From Rhodococcus sp. BP22 (GTDB lineage Bacteria > Actinomycetota > Actinomycetes > Mycobacteriales > Mycobacteriaceae): a stretch of DNA of 64,000 nucleotides. The translations under genes and the position numbers were made by a program. Positions 28,205-37,964 of this stretch are shown in pieces; within the stretch, counting starts at the first letter, position 1, and each line of letters begins with the position of its first letter. A model generated the notes under the pieces. That model saw only the letters and a program-made list of their open reading frames with translations. It did no database searches and was not told the DNA's origin. The stretch is from NCBI RefSeq assembly GCF_014281965.1, contig NZ_JACFTB010000002.1:124001-188000 (forward strand), written 5' to 3'.

Positions 28205-30028
28205 CTAGACGAGGCTGGTTTCCCACGCTTCGTGTAGTTCGGCGAACCTGCCGTGTTGGGCGATGAGTTGATTCGGAGCCCCATCCTCGACGATTTCGCC
28301 GTTCTCCATCACCAGGACACGATCGGCGATCGCGACTGTCGACAAGCGATGCGCGATGATCAACGCGGTCCGCCCCCGCAGAATTGTTTCGAGGGCGCGC
28401 TGCACCAATCGCTCGCTCGGTATGTCGAGGCTCGAGGTCGCCTCGTCGAGGACGATCACCGCTGGCGCGGCCAGGAACACACGGGCGAACGCGACCAGTT
28501 GCCGCTGCCCCGAACTGAGCCTGCCCCCTCGTTTACGGACGTCGGTGTCGATTCCGTCGGGAAGTGTGGCGATGAACTCGGTGAGCCCGACGGCATCTGC
28601 TGCTGCCCGCACGTCCTCGTCGGTGGCGGTGGGCCTGCCGAGTCTGATGTTGTCGGCGACCGAGCCGGAGAACAGGAACGACTCCTGGGTCACCATGACG
28701 ATGTGCTGACGCATGTTCTCGTCGTCGAGTCTGCGTAGGTCCACTCCGTCGAGACTGACCGTGCCCTCTGTCGGATCGTAGAACCGTGCGAGAAGCTTTG
28801 CGAGAGTAGACTTTCCTGCACCGGTTGCGCCGACCATCGCCACGACCTGACCGGCCGGTACGTGCAACGAGAATTCCGGCAGCACCATGCGGTCCGTGTT
28901 GTACGCGAACCGAACATGGTCGAAGTCGATGTCTCCCTGGGCAGAGCGGAGCAACACCGGATCTTCCGGCGTCGGCACCGACGGCTCCTCCTCGAGCACC
29001 CCGGAGATCTTCTCGAGTGCGGCCGCTGCGGACTGATACGAGTTGAACACCTGCGCCAATTCGTCCAACGGTCCGTAGAAGCGGCGCAGATACAGCACGT
29101 ATGCTGCGAGCACGCCGATCTCCATGTGTCCGTTGATCACTCGATAGCTGCCGAACACCACGATAATCACGAGCGTGAGATTGCCGATCCACCGAACAAT
29201 GCCGGTGTAGCTCGCCATTCCGCGCAACGCAGACGTCGTCGCGTCTCGGTATTCACTGTCCTCGACCTCGAGGATCGCGTCGTTGCGCTGCTCCCGGCGG
29301 AAGACCTGCACCGCGCGAATGCCACCCATCGACTCGACGAAATGAACGACGACCTTTGCAATGGCCACCCGTGTGCGTCGATATCCGGTGCGCTGCCTGC
29401 GCTGCGACCACCGCGTCACCAGAACCAGCGGAACGAAGCCTGCCAGCACCACAAGCGCAAGCGGCACATCGAGATACACCAGAATGACCGCGATGGTGAC
29501 GATCGACAGAACCGCGGACAAGGCGTCGTTCAAGGCACTTTCGAGCAACGTCTGTAGCGATTCCACATCGCTGGTCAATCGCGATATGAGCCGGCCCGAG
29601 GTGTACTTCTCGTGGAACGACAAGCTCAACTGTTGCGCGTGCACGAATACACGTTTACGCAGATCGAACAGGATCGATTGACTGAGCCGCCCGGACACGA
29701 TCAGAAACGTGTACGTGGTGATCGCACCGAGAACACCGAATCCGATGTAGCCCAGCACCGTCCACAACAGCGGCATCCAGCGGCCGTCCTGTGCAGCGGA
29801 GATCCCGTTGTCGAGCGCGTACGCGATGAACAATGGACCGGCGACGAACGCCAGGTTGTCCACGATGATCACCGCCAGCGCCAGCAATGCCTGCTTCTTG
29901 TACGGCCGAACCAACGACGCCAGCAGTCGACGAGACCTCGCCGCCAGAACCAGGTTTCCCGTCGAATCGACATCGGAATCCTCATTGCCGACGCCGCGCC
30001 AGTCACCGACTTGCTGCTGCTCAGCCAT
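28205..30028 (-). CDS. ABC exporter half-transporter, consensus-site subunit (second pair)
   Basis: 607 residues: cytoplasmic lead of about 45, six membrane helices to about 345, then the ATPase with Walker A G-A-T-G-A-G-K-S-T, signature L-S-S-G-Q-R-Q and Walker B V-I-V-L-D-E-A-T-S-S-L-D. The catalytic Glu is present but the signature Gly-Gly is Ser-Gly. ATG 30028 overlaps the upstream partner by 8 bp, so the two are made as a pair. Heterodimeric exporter of unknown cargo, probably drugs or lipids. Confidence 0.9.
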   Translation of the reverse strand: MAEQQQVGDWRGVGNEDSDVDSTGNLVLAARSRRLLASLVRPYKKQALLALAVIIVDNLAFVAGPLFIAYALDNGISAAQDGRWMPLLWTVLGYIGFGVLGAITTYTFLIVSGRLSQSILFDLRKRVFVHAQQLSLSFHEKYTSGRLISRLTSDVESLQTLLESALNDALSAVLSIVTIAVILVYLDVPLALVVLAGFVPLVLVTRWSQRRQRTGYRRTRVAIAKVVVHFVESMGGIRAVQVFRREQRNDAILEVEDSEYRDATTSALRGMASYTGIVRWIGNLTLVIIVVFGSYRVINGHMEIGVLAAYVLYLRRFYGPLDELAQVFNSYQSAAAALEKISGVLEEEPSVPTPEDPVLLRSAQGDIDFDHVRFAYNTDRMVLPEFSLHVPAGQVVAMVGATGAGKSTLAKLLARFYDPTEGTVSLDGVDLRRLDDENMRQHIVMVTQESFLFSGSVADNIRLGRPTATDEDVRAAADAVGLTEFIATLPDGIDTDVRKRGGRLSSGQRQLVAFARVFLAAPAVIVLDEATSSLDIPSERLVQRALETILRGRTALIIAHRLSTVAIADRVLVMENGEIVEDGAPNQLIAQHGRFAELHEAWETSLV

Positions 30029-31826
30029 CGACTGATCCTGCTTCGATCGAACCCATGACGTGGCGGTACTTCGGCGACGACGCCAGAAGGCGCTCGTGCG
30101 TTCCCTGTTCCACAATTCTTCCGTTCTCCAGATACAGCACTCGATCCGCGAGCGCAGCAGTCGACGGCCGGTGCGCGACCAGCAACGTCGTCGAATGAGT
30201 CAGGACGCGTCGTAGATCGTGTTGAACCAAAGCCTCGGTGTTGACGTCCAGGGCCGAAAGCGGGTCGTCGAGCACCAGAATTCGCGGCTTGCCGAGCACC
30301 GCCCGCGCCAGTGCCAATCGCTGACGCTGCCCACCGGACAGGCTCATTCCCTGTTCCCCGATGCGGGTGTTCAGCCCCCAGGGCAGCTGATCCACGAACT
30401 CGACGGCGTGAGCGACCTGCAACGCTTCCTCGACGTCGGCATCCGATGCACCCGGCCGGCCGAGCGCGATGTTCTCGCGCACGCTCGCCGAGAACAGGAC
30501 CGGATCCTCGAACGCCACCGACACCACGGAGCGCAGGTCCTCGAGCGCCAATGTCCTGATGTCGATACCGTCGATCGTGATCGCACCTACCGTCACGTCG
30601 TACAGTCGCGGCACCAGATTGGTCAGCGCGGTCTTCCCACTACCCGTCACCCCGACGAGCGCGACCGTCTCACCCGGTTCGATCCGGAATTCGACATCGG
30701 TCAGCAGCGGCGCCGACGCGTCGGGAAACGTGAAGCTGACGCCATGGAATGCCAACGTCCCATGCACGTCCTTCGGAAGCGGCACCGGCGCAACAGGTTC
30801 GCTGATCGTCTCGGGTGTGTCCATGATTTCCCAGTAACGATCTGCGGCCGTGCGTGCATTGTTCAGCTCGGCGAGCAGAAATCCGAACGATTCGATCGGC
30901 CACAGCAGGAAAGACACGATGGCCATCGACGCGACCAACATTCCTGCTGTCATCGTGCCCGACACGATCGAGTAGGTCCCGAAGGCGAGCATCAGCCCGA
31001 TTCCGACCGGCGGGATGCCGACGATCAACGACCACAGGATCGCGAGATATCGAACCTTCCGCAGTTCGGTGCCACGCAGCGTCGACGCTTCGGAAAGGAA
31101 TCTACGGCCAAGATGCGCGCTCCGGCCGAAGGCCTTGAGCACCCGGATTCCCTGAATGGATTCCTCGACGGTCGTCGTGACGTCGCCTGCCTGATCCTGC
31201 GCATCCCGCGCGAGAACGCGATAGAGCGACTCGAACCGAGCGCAGATGATCACGAGCGGAACCGATGTCACGGCCATGATGAGACCGAGCTGCCAGGACT
31301 GGACGAACAGAACGCCCAGCCCGACCACCAGCGTCACCGTGTTGATGATCAGGAAGGGTCCGATGAAAGCGACGAACCGTCGTAGCGCCGACAGGTCCGC
31401 TATCGCGCGTGAGAGCAGCTGGCCGGACTCCCAGCCTTCGTGCGCGGACACCGACAGCCGCTGCAACTTCTCGAAGACGGTTGCCCGCGCCGAAATTTCG
31501 AACTGACTCGACGGCCCCGACACCAGATAGCGTCGAATCCAGATACCCACGGCATCGATGGTGCCCAGCAGCAGGATCAGTGCTGCTGGCCACCACACGC
31601 CCGCGACGTTGCCCTCGGTGATGGGGCCGTCGATGACGCCCTGGATCACGAGTGGAATCGCCAACCCAGTGAGAGTCGCCACCAACGACACGGCGATCGA
31701 GACGAAAAAATACCACCGATACGGTGCGATGAACGGCAGAAAGCGGGCCAACGAACTGCGTTCCTCAGGATTCGAGGACGAGAAATCCTCGACCGTCTGC
31801 TGCGGTTCCAGCACACTTGTCGACAC
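30021..31826 (-). CDS. ABC exporter half-transporter, degenerate-site subunit (second pair)
   Basis: 601 residues from GTG 31826, which has a strong GAAGGGAAG upstream. Six membrane helices to about 340; ATPase with Walker A G-V-T-G-S-G-K-T-A, canonical L-S-G-G-Q-R-Q-R and Walker B I-L-V-L-D-D-P-L-S-A-L-D in which Asp replaces the catalytic Glu. The asymmetry with its partner mirrors the pair at 5155-8831, so the window holds two independent heterodimeric exporters of the same general type. Confidence 0.9.
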   Translation of the reverse strand: MSTSVLEPQQTVEDFSSSNPEERSSLARFLPFIAPYRWYFFVSIAVSLVATLTGLAIPLVIQGVIDGPITEGNVAGVWWPAALILLLGTIDAVGIWIRRYLVSGPSSQFEISARATVFEKLQRLSVSAHEGWESGQLLSRAIADLSALRRFVAFIGPFLIINTVTLVVGLGVLFVQSWQLGLIMAVTSVPLVIICARFESLYRVLARDAQDQAGDVTTTVEESIQGIRVLKAFGRSAHLGRRFLSEASTLRGTELRKVRYLAILWSLIVGIPPVGIGLMLAFGTYSIVSGTMTAGMLVASMAIVSFLLWPIESFGFLLAELNNARTAADRYWEIMDTPETISEPVAPVPLPKDVHGTLAFHGVSFTFPDASAPLLTDVEFRIEPGETVALVGVTGSGKTALTNLVPRLYDVTVGAITIDGIDIRTLALEDLRSVVSVAFEDPVLFSASVRENIALGRPGASDADVEEALQVAHAVEFVDQLPWGLNTRIGEQGMSLSGGQRQRLALARAVLGKPRILVLDDPLSALDVNTEALVQHDLRRVLTHSTTLLVAHRPSTAALADRVLYLENGRIVEQGTHERLLASSPKYRHVMGSIEAGSVDG

Positions 31827-32289
31827 GTGATTCTTCCCTTCGCCTGTGGGAAATGCTGTCACCCGGCAGCTTCTGAGCCAACCGAATTTCCTGCCGTTGC
31901 ATTCCTTTGCGAAATTGGAGACGGGAAGTCACGAGTGGCTCCCTAGGGTGTCGCTGGACAGCATCGAGGAGCCCATGCGGGGGTTGGGCGTCTCCCTCGG
32001 GCCTGGGCGAATCTGAGACCCGTCCTGGAAACGACACTGGGCAAGAGCATCCATGAGGATGGAACCCGACTGCCGATGATCGCCTTCGACGTCGTCGCTC
32101 GCCGGTGAGCCCGGCCCGCAGCTGCCCGAGGTTTCGTTGCAGCGCTACGTTCGAGGTCACTGGGTTGGACCAGTGAGACCGTACCGACCGACCTCACCAG
32201 GCATCTGCGGTGTGGTGGCCGAACATGTCGTAGTTCTCGAGTAACCTTCTGTATGAATTTCGTTCTCGATCCGTTACAGAAGGGTGCCC
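31827..32289. other. 463-bp gap before the restriction cassette
   Basis: Separates the divergent ABC pair and the methyltransferase. Open frames here are Arg-rich on both strands and lack ribosome sites. I see no gene, tRNA or clear repeat. It must hold the ABC promoter (left) and the restriction-modification promoter (right). Confidence 0.5.
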
Positions 32290-33453
32290 GTGAGTTCACG
32301 ATCGATGGTCGGGCTGTTCGCCGGGATCGGCGGGCTCGAGTTGGGGCTTTCGGAGCAAGGCTGGTCCACCGAACTGCTGTGCGAGATCGACCCGGGAGCA
32401 CAGGCCGTTCTCGGCGCTCGATTCCCCGATACTCCCGTGCACGGTGACGTGACGAAGTTGCGATCGTTGCCTTCGAGCACCGAGTTGGTCGCGGCGGGGT
32501 TCCCTTGCCAGGATCTGTCTCAGGCCGGCCTCACTGCGGGTATCACCGGATCTCGTTCCGGGCTCGTCGACGAAGTATTTCGCCTCGTCAAACGACGTAA
32601 GGGGCCGCGCTGGCTCCTAATCGAGAACGTCCCCTTCATGCTGCAACTGAGCCGGGGCGCGGCAATGCGTCACATCACCGACGCGTTGTCCGATCTCGGC
32701 TACATGTGGGCTTACCGCGTCGTCGACGCCAGATCGTTCGGGCTTCCGCAGCGGCGCCAGCGGGTTTTGATGCTGGCCTCGCGCACCGAGGATCCGCGAG
32801 AGGTTCTGTTCGGGCAGGACGCAGGTCCCGTGCCCGAGGGCGACCCGAGTGAGCAGCCGTGTGGTTTCTACTGGACCGAGGGCACCCGTGGGCTCGGTTG
32901 GGCGATCAATGCCGTCCCGACGCTCAAGGGCGGATCGTCGATCGGTATCGCCAGCCCACCTGCCATCCGTTTGCCGTCCGGGGAGATCGTGACGCCGGGC
33001 ATCATCGGTGCAGAACGCCTGCAGGGCTTCGACCCCGATTGGACGGCGCCCGCGCTGTCGCTGCCCGGGGTACGGGCCGGCCATCGGTGGAAGCTCGTCG
33101 GCAATGCGGTCAGTGTGCGGATGGCGTCGTGGGTCGCCTCGCAGCTGGATCGGCCGCAGCCGCACGACGACTCCGAGGACACCCCGCTTCTACCTGGGCA
33201 GGCCTGGCCGACGGCCGCATGGGGACGCAACGGCTCTTCGTTCCGAGTCCATCGGTCCACCTGGCCAGTGCACGAGCCGTACGAGGACCTCAGCGACTTC
33301 CTCGACGACTCCCGGCTGTTGTCCGCTCGGGCCACCGCGGGCTTCCTCAAGCGCGCGAAGATGGGCAACCTTCGATTCGTTCCGGGTTTCCTCGACGACG
33401 TGGAGAGCCACCTCGACCGCATGGGCGGGCACCCCACACCTCGCGCCGCATGA
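32290..33453 (+). CDS. DNA (cytosine-5)-methyltransferase
   Basis: 387 residues from GTG 32290 (AGAAGGG 5 nt upstream). All C5-MTase motifs are in order: I G-L-F-A-G-I-G-G-L, IV G-F-P-C-Q-D-L-S with the catalytic Cys, VI I-E-N-V-P, VIII Q-R-R-Q-R-V, X G-N-A-V-S-V-R-M-A. After motif X comes an unusual extension of about 110 residues with W-G-R-N-G-S-S-F and a Leu/Arg-rich helical end. It should modify the cassette's own recognition site. Stop overlaps the nuclease start (ATGA). Confidence 0.93.
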   Translation: MSSRSMVGLFAGIGGLELGLSEQGWSTELLCEIDPGAQAVLGARFPDTPVHGDVTKLRSLPSSTELVAAGFPCQDLSQAGLTAGITGSRSGLVDEVFRLVKRRKGPRWLLIENVPFMLQLSRGAAMRHITDALSDLGYMWAYRVVDARSFGLPQRRQRVLMLASRTEDPREVLFGQDAGPVPEGDPSEQPCGFYWTEGTRGLGWAINAVPTLKGGSSIGIASPPAIRLPSGEIVTPGIIGAERLQGFDPDWTAPALSLPGVRAGHRWKLVGNAVSVRMASWVASQLDRPQPHDDSEDTPLLPGQAWPTAAWGRNGSSFRVHRSTWPVHEPYEDLSDFLDDSRLLSARATAGFLKRAKMGNLRFVPGFLDDVESHLDRMGGHPTPRAA

Positions 33454-34289
33454 GCGATCACTTGTTTCCGGACCCCCCTGCGCTGGCGCGGCCATTGACG
33501 TTGGCCGGAGACAAGCCGTCTCCGAGCGCAGACCGCAGCGACAAGAAGAACTACGCCCAACGCTTGTCGAACCATCTCGCGCAGACGGTGGCCGACGCTT
33601 TGCGGCCCCACTATCCGGGAATCACTCCCGACGCGATGGGGATGGGCCAGGAAGCGCAGGTCGACGTCGCGAAGGGCCGCAAAAGACTCGACGTCAAGGC
33701 GCTCGACCCGACGCTGGGCCTGATTTTGTGTGTGTCGATCAAGACGTACAGCTTCCAGGACTACAGCCCGAGGACCGGCAAGTTGGGGCGTTGGACCAAG
33801 AACATTGTCCGAAACGACCACGAACTGCGCGGTGAGGCGATGGTGTTGCATCAGCGCCAGCCTTACAGCGTCCTGATCGCGGTCATGTTCGAGCCCCTGT
33901 CGACGTGTGATGACGGAGATCCGGCGAAAGCGAGCGACATCGGCAAGTCCTCGTTCGCGCATCATGTGACGACGCTGTCCAAGCGGTCCGGTCGCGGAAA
34001 GCGTCCGGTCGTCGGCGGGACCGGGAAAATGTGGGTCGATCTGGGCGCCGAGGACACTCGTTACGACCTGTTCGAGAAGGTGTTCATCGGCCTCTACGAG
34101 CCGGACGGCCCAGATCGCGGTGAGGTCCGGTTCTTCGACGTCGACGAGTCGCCACCGCGGAATGGACGTCCTTCCGACGCCCAGACATTGTCTTTCGAGG
34201 AGTTCGTCGCTCTTGTGCACGGTGAGGTCGAGCGCAGAAACCGATTTGCGCCCAACTGGTCCGAACCCGAAGACAGCGAAGACAGCTAG
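33450..34289 (+). CDS. Putative type II restriction endonuclease
   Basis: 279 residues, no named family recognised. A possible PD-(D/E)xK-like core sits at about residues 70-100: R-L-D-V-K-A-L-D followed by L-I-L-C-V-S-I-K-T-Y-S-F, that is an Asp strand then S-x-K. The basic segment K-R-S-G-R-G-K-R-P follows. It lies between and co-oriented with a C5-methylase (4-bp overlap) and vsr (5-bp gap), which is the main argument for a restriction nuclease. Specificity cannot be read from sequence. Confidence 0.75.
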   Translation: MSDHLFPDPPALARPLTLAGDKPSPSADRSDKKNYAQRLSNHLAQTVADALRPHYPGITPDAMGMGQEAQVDVAKGRKRLDVKALDPTLGLILCVSIKTYSFQDYSPRTGKLGRWTKNIVRNDHELRGEAMVLHQRQPYSVLIAVMFEPLSTCDDGDPAKASDIGKSSFAHHVTTLSKRSGRGKRPVVGGTGKMWVDLGAEDTRYDLFEKVFIGLYEPDGPDRGEVRFFDVDESPPRNGRPSDAQTLSFEEFVALVHGEVERRNRFAPNWSEPEDSEDS

Positions 34290-34294
34290 TACTC

Positions 34295-34729
34295 GTGGCC
34301 GATCGCCCGCGCACCGATGCCGCAACCAGCGCGCGTCTGAGCAAGCAGCGTCGGCGCGATACAGGCCCCGAACTGGCGCTGCGTCGTGAACTTCATCGCC
34401 GTGGCCTGCGGTACTTCGTCGATCGAGCTCCACTGAAAGGTTTGCGTCGGCGCGCCGACGTCGTGTTCCCGCGACGCAAAGTAGCCGTGTACGTCGACGG
34501 TTGTTTCTGGCACAGCTGCCCTGTTCACGCCACCTCGCCGCGCAACAACGCGCAGTGGTGGACCGACAAACTTGCCGCCAACGTGATCCGCGACCGTGAT
34601 ACCGATGCCCGATTGGATGCTGCGGGGTGGACCGTAGTACGAGTATGGGAGCACGAGGCGGCCCGAGACGCAGCCGACAAGGTCGCTCGGGTGCTCGACG
34701 AAGACGGCTCGGCGCCGCCGGAGAACTAG
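34295..34729 (+). CDS. vsr: Very short patch repair endonuclease
   Basis: 144 residues from GTG 34295. Nicks next to T:G mismatches that arise when 5-methylcytosine deaminates. Vsr signatures: R-R-D-T-G-P-E-L-A-L-R-R-E-L-H at the N-terminus, R-R-A-D-V-V-F-P with the catalytic Asp, V-Y-V-D-G-C-F-W-H-S-C-P, and the C-terminal R-V-W-E-H-E. Its presence supports the neighbour being a true cytosine-5 methylase. Third gene of the cassette. Confidence 0.93.
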   Translation: MADRPRTDAATSARLSKQRRRDTGPELALRRELHRRGLRYFVDRAPLKGLRRRADVVFPRRKVAVYVDGCFWHSCPVHATSPRNNAQWWTDKLAANVIRDRDTDARLDAAGWTVVRVWEHEAARDAADKVARVLDEDGSAPPEN

Positions 34730-34730
34730 A

Positions 34731-35402
34731 GTGGCGGGAGTGACGCGACGGAGAGCCACCACGCTGATGGTGATTTCGATAGTCGCCGGGCTGTTGTACT
34801 CGGCATGGGTGGCAGAGTTCTTCCTCGATACAGGATTGGATCCGGCGCACTCGTTTCTCAGTGAGCTCGATGCTGCGGATCAGCCTTACAAGGAGTTCTT
34901 CGGCACAGCCGATCTGATTACCGGGCTGCTTCTTGTTCTCGCCGCGGTCCTGGGGCTGTGGTGGATTCGACGACATCGCCTCACGACACTCGGCTGGATC
35001 GCCCTCGGCATTTTCGGGATTGCCACGATCGCAGATTCCCAATTGCCGATCGAGTGTGTGGCCGAGAACGACCCCAGCTGCCCTGTCGAGCCGAGCGGTC
35101 TCTTTCCGCAGTTACACCACATTCATGCGCTCACCAGCACGATCGCAGTGTTTGCCGTGTTCACCGCCATGCTCGCGTTCACGATAGCGTCGTTTCGGTA
35201 CCGGTCGATGCCGCTTCTGCGCACTGCCGGCACCGCAGTTCTGATCATCACGTCGGTGGCGACTGCCTGGTTGATGATCGCCGACAACCTGCCCGGTGAG
35301 TACGGACTCGGTATCGCGCAGCGAATTCAGGTCGGGGGAATGTCGCTGTACCTCGTCGTCCTCGGCGCGAGCGTAGGCCGCGACGGGGTTCGGTGGACAT
35401 GA
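34731..35402 (+). CDS. DUF998 membrane protein
   Basis: 223 residues, six predicted membrane helices (about 12-30, 62-80, 88-105, 132-155, 165-185, 198-216). DUF998 marks: H-S-F-L-S-E-L-D-A in the first loop and H-x-x-H-A-L-T in the middle. Family function is unknown. GTG 34731 lies 1 bp after the vsr stop, so it is probably carried on the restriction-cassette transcript, though its role need not be related. Confidence 0.8.
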   Translation: MAGVTRRRATTLMVISIVAGLLYSAWVAEFFLDTGLDPAHSFLSELDAADQPYKEFFGTADLITGLLLVLAAVLGLWWIRRHRLTTLGWIALGIFGIATIADSQLPIECVAENDPSCPVEPSGLFPQLHHIHALTSTIAVFAVFTAMLAFTIASFRYRSMPLLRTAGTAVLIITSVATAWLMIADNLPGEYGLGIAQRIQVGGMSLYLVVLGASVGRDGVRWT

Positions 35403-35457
35403 GAGTTGTGTGCGGTTCGCCTCCGAGAGTCGCTCTGAGAAGGTAGCTTTCCGGTGT

Positions 35458-35682
35458 ATGTCGGGAAAAGATCGAGCACTGGGCGTCGTCCGAACTCATT
35501 GGGCCACCGTCATCCTGGTGATCCTCGCGGCGGTATTCATCGCCCAGAACCGGTACAGCACCACCATCGAGCTGTTCTGGCTGAACGTCACCTCACCACT
35601 GTGGTTGATACTGCTGGTGCTCTTCGCTGTCGGGTTCGCGGCAGGTCGCCTCAGTGCCGGGCGCAAGGTTCCGAAGAAATAG
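35458..35682 (+). CDS. LapA-domain (DUF1049) small membrane protein
   Basis: 74 residues with two membrane helices (about 14-32 and 42-62) and a basic C-terminus R-L-S-A-G-R-K-V-P-K-K. The Q-N-R-x2-T-T-I-E-L-F-W segment between the helices is typical of LapA/YciS proteins. ATG 35458 was chosen over the longer frame because the preceding codons are unrelated. Precedes msrC by 10 bp. Confidence 0.8.
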   Translation: MSGKDRALGVVRTHWATVILVILAAVFIAQNRYSTTIELFWLNVTSPLWLILLVLFAVGFAAGRLSAGRKVPKK

Positions 35683-35692
35683 ACTCGGGCCT

Positions 35693-36184
35693 ATGTCGTT
35701 CACCGCCACCTCACTTGCCGGTACCAAGACCGAGCAGTACGCCCAATTGGTACAGCAGGCTCGAGCGCTGGTGTCCGGAGAATCGGATCGAATCGCCAAT
35801 GCCGCCAACATTTCTGCTCTGGTCTATCACGCGCTCCCCGAGGTCAACTGGGTCGGTTTCTACCTGTACGACGGCGTCGAGCTGGTCGTCGGACCGTTTC
35901 AGGGGCAGCCTGCGTGTGTGCGCATCGCACTCGACAAAGGAGTGTGCGGGGCCGCAGCGACGACACTGGAGACACAGCGTGTCGAAGACGTCCATGCCTT
36001 CCCCGGACATATCGCCTGTGATGCTGCCACGCGATCGGAGTTGGTGGTTCCGCTCAGCAGCGATGGAAAGTTGATCGGAGTCTTCGACCTCGACAGCCCG
36101 AGACCGAATCGATTCGATGCCGACGATCAAGCCGGTCTCGAAGCACTGGCGCTAGTGTTTCTCTCCTCACTGGGCGAGCACTGA
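35693..36184 (+). CDS. msrC: Free methionine-(R)-sulfoxide reductase (GAF type)
   Basis: 163 residues; GAF-domain enzyme that reduces free methionine R-sulfoxide. The three conserved cysteines are present in A-C-V-R-I-A, G-V-C-G-A-A and I-A-C-D-A-A-T-R-S-E-L, with N-W-V-G-F-Y-L at the start of the pocket. Length is standard. The stop overlaps the convergent dihydroxyacetone kinase gene by 18 bp. Confidence 0.92.
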   Translation: MSFTATSLAGTKTEQYAQLVQQARALVSGESDRIANAANISALVYHALPEVNWVGFYLYDGVELVVGPFQGQPACVRIALDKGVCGAAATTLETQRVEDVHAFPGHIACDAATRSELVVPLSSDGKLIGVFDLDSPRPNRFDADDQAGLEALALVFLSSLGEH

Positions 36185-37849
36185 CTCTGCAGCATCCGAC
36201 GCTGCCTCGAAGTACCACGCCATCACCAGTGCGCCTGGGTCGGTGACACCGCGGGCCGCCTCGCCGACGTACGACGCGCGACCGCGGTTCGCCGTCATTT
36301 CGCTGGTGGATTCGGCACCTTCCGTGGCAGCTACGGCGGCCGCATGGAGTCCGGCCACCAGTGACGTTGCCTCTTCCAACGCTGCCACGGCAGGAGCAAT
36401 GGCGTCGACCATGGTCTTGTCGCCAACCTGTGCGCCGCCGAGTTCGGTGATGCTGTCCAGCCCGTGCCGTGCGGCGCGCGCGATGGCGTCGAGGTCTACG
36501 GTCTCACCGAGTTCACGGTAGAACTGCCGAAACCATAACCCGAACAGTGCACCGGATGTTCCGCCCGCGTGACCCAGGTACGCCTCGGACACTGCCTCGA
36601 ATACCGTTGCTGCCGGCAGTTCTTCGCGGATGTTGGCGAGATCGAGCCGATGGAGCGCGGCCACCATGTTGGTTCCGAAGTCCCCATCCCCGGCTTTCCG
36701 GTCAAGATCTGTCAAGGCCGGCTCTTCGTCGAGCACCCGCCGCACCCAACTCGACACCCACTTGCCAACGAATACGCTTGTGTCACTGCTCGTTACGCTA
36801 GGGGTGAAGCTCGGACCGAAGCCGCCTCGTTCGCCGACGCCGCGGAACTCCGATTGCGCGGCATTGGGCCACCCAGGCGCGGATGTCGGAGCATCCCACA
36901 GTTGGAGGATCTCCTCGTCGACACGGACGAGCGTGATCGAAGCGCCTGCCATGTCCAAAGCCGTCACGAAGCTTCCGACGAGGGTGCGGGCAATAGCTAT
37001 TCCCTTGTCCGACAAGTACTCTGCCAGCTCACCGAACAGTAGATGCAGTTCCAACGGATGGGTGCCGCCCAGACCGTTGACGAATGCGAGCACGGTGTCG
37101 CCGCGTTCGAGCGCGAGCGAAGCCACCACGGCGCCCGCCAACTCGGCGACGATGTCTCGCGCCGACATCGTCGGAACACGAGACGTTCCGCGCTCGCCGT
37201 GGATACCGATGCCCAATTCGATCTCGTCTTCGGGCAGGTCGAATGACGGCGCAGCCGAACCGGGAAGAGTGCACGGCCCCAGGGCCACCGCCATACTGCG
37301 CGAGTTCGATGCCACCCGTCGACCCAGCGATACAACCTCATCGAGCGAGTCACCCCGTTGCGCCGCAGCACCACATACCTTTTCGACGACGACCGTCGCT
37401 GCAGTCCCACGCCGACCGGGACCGTCCCCATCGGAGCGTTCGGTCGCGACGTCGTCGTCGACCAGAACGAAATCCGTTTCGATACCGTCCTCGCGCAACA
37501 AATCCCGCGCGATGCGGAAGTTCATCACGTCACCGGTGTAGTTCTTGACGATGTGCAACACGCCGCCGCCTGCACTGATCGCCTTGGACGCTTCATGCAC
37601 CTGGAGAGAGTTCGGCGAGGTGAATACCAACCCGGGGCAGACTGCCGTGAGCATCCCTTCGCCGATGAAGCCTGCGTGCATCGGTTCGTGGCCTGATCCA
37701 CCGCCCGACAGCAACGCGACCTGACCCTGCGGGATTCGGTCGCGTCGGGAAAGGAATCCTGGATCGGGCTGCCAGGCAATGTCGTCGGTGGAAGCCACCA
37801 GGCCGCGGAGGGCGTCGGCAACGAACGTGTCGGCTGAGTTGACGAACAT
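36167..37849 (-). CDS. Dihydroxyacetone kinase, DhaK-DhaL fusion
   Basis: 560 residues. Phosphorylates dihydroxyacetone with ATP. N-terminal DhaK domain (about 1-325): G-G-G-S-G-H-E-P for substrate and G-I-H-G-E-R-G, whose His forms a hemiaminal with the substrate. C-terminal DhaL domain (about 355-560): D-R-K-A-G-D-G-D-F-G-T-N-M holds the Mg-ATP aspartates, then G-G-T-S-G-A-L-F-G. Fusion on one chain indicates the ATP-dependent rather than the phosphotransferase form. No adjacent glycerol genes. Confidence 0.92.
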   Translation of the reverse strand: MFVNSADTFVADALRGLVASTDDIAWQPDPGFLSRRDRIPQGQVALLSGGGSGHEPMHAGFIGEGMLTAVCPGLVFTSPNSLQVHEASKAISAGGGVLHIVKNYTGDVMNFRIARDLLREDGIETDFVLVDDDVATERSDGDGPGRRGTAATVVVEKVCGAAAQRGDSLDEVVSLGRRVASNSRSMAVALGPCTLPGSAAPSFDLPEDEIELGIGIHGERGTSRVPTMSARDIVAELAGAVVASLALERGDTVLAFVNGLGGTHPLELHLLFGELAEYLSDKGIAIARTLVGSFVTALDMAGASITLVRVDEEILQLWDAPTSAPGWPNAAQSEFRGVGERGGFGPSFTPSVTSSDTSVFVGKWVSSWVRRVLDEEPALTDLDRKAGDGDFGTNMVAALHRLDLANIREELPAATVFEAVSEAYLGHAGGTSGALFGLWFRQFYRELGETVDLDAIARAARHGLDSITELGGAQVGDKTMVDAIAPAVAALEEATSLVAGLHAAAVAATEGAESTSEMTANRGRASYVGEAARGVTDPGALVMAWYFEAASDAAESVLAQ

Positions 37850-37964
37850 CTCTCCACACTAGCCAGCGAGAACGACTGCGGGCCTGATCGAAGTGGCAAC
37901 TCCTCGTGGTGCGACATTGCGTCGGCTGCTCATTATTGCTGGTGGTGACCGATAGGGTGACGGC

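Noticed and set aside
32868..35042. A 724-codon leftward open frame opposite the methylase/nuclease/vsr genes
   Set aside because: It is the antisense shadow of three convincing genes, is Arg/Cys-rich, and has no ribosome site or family resemblance.
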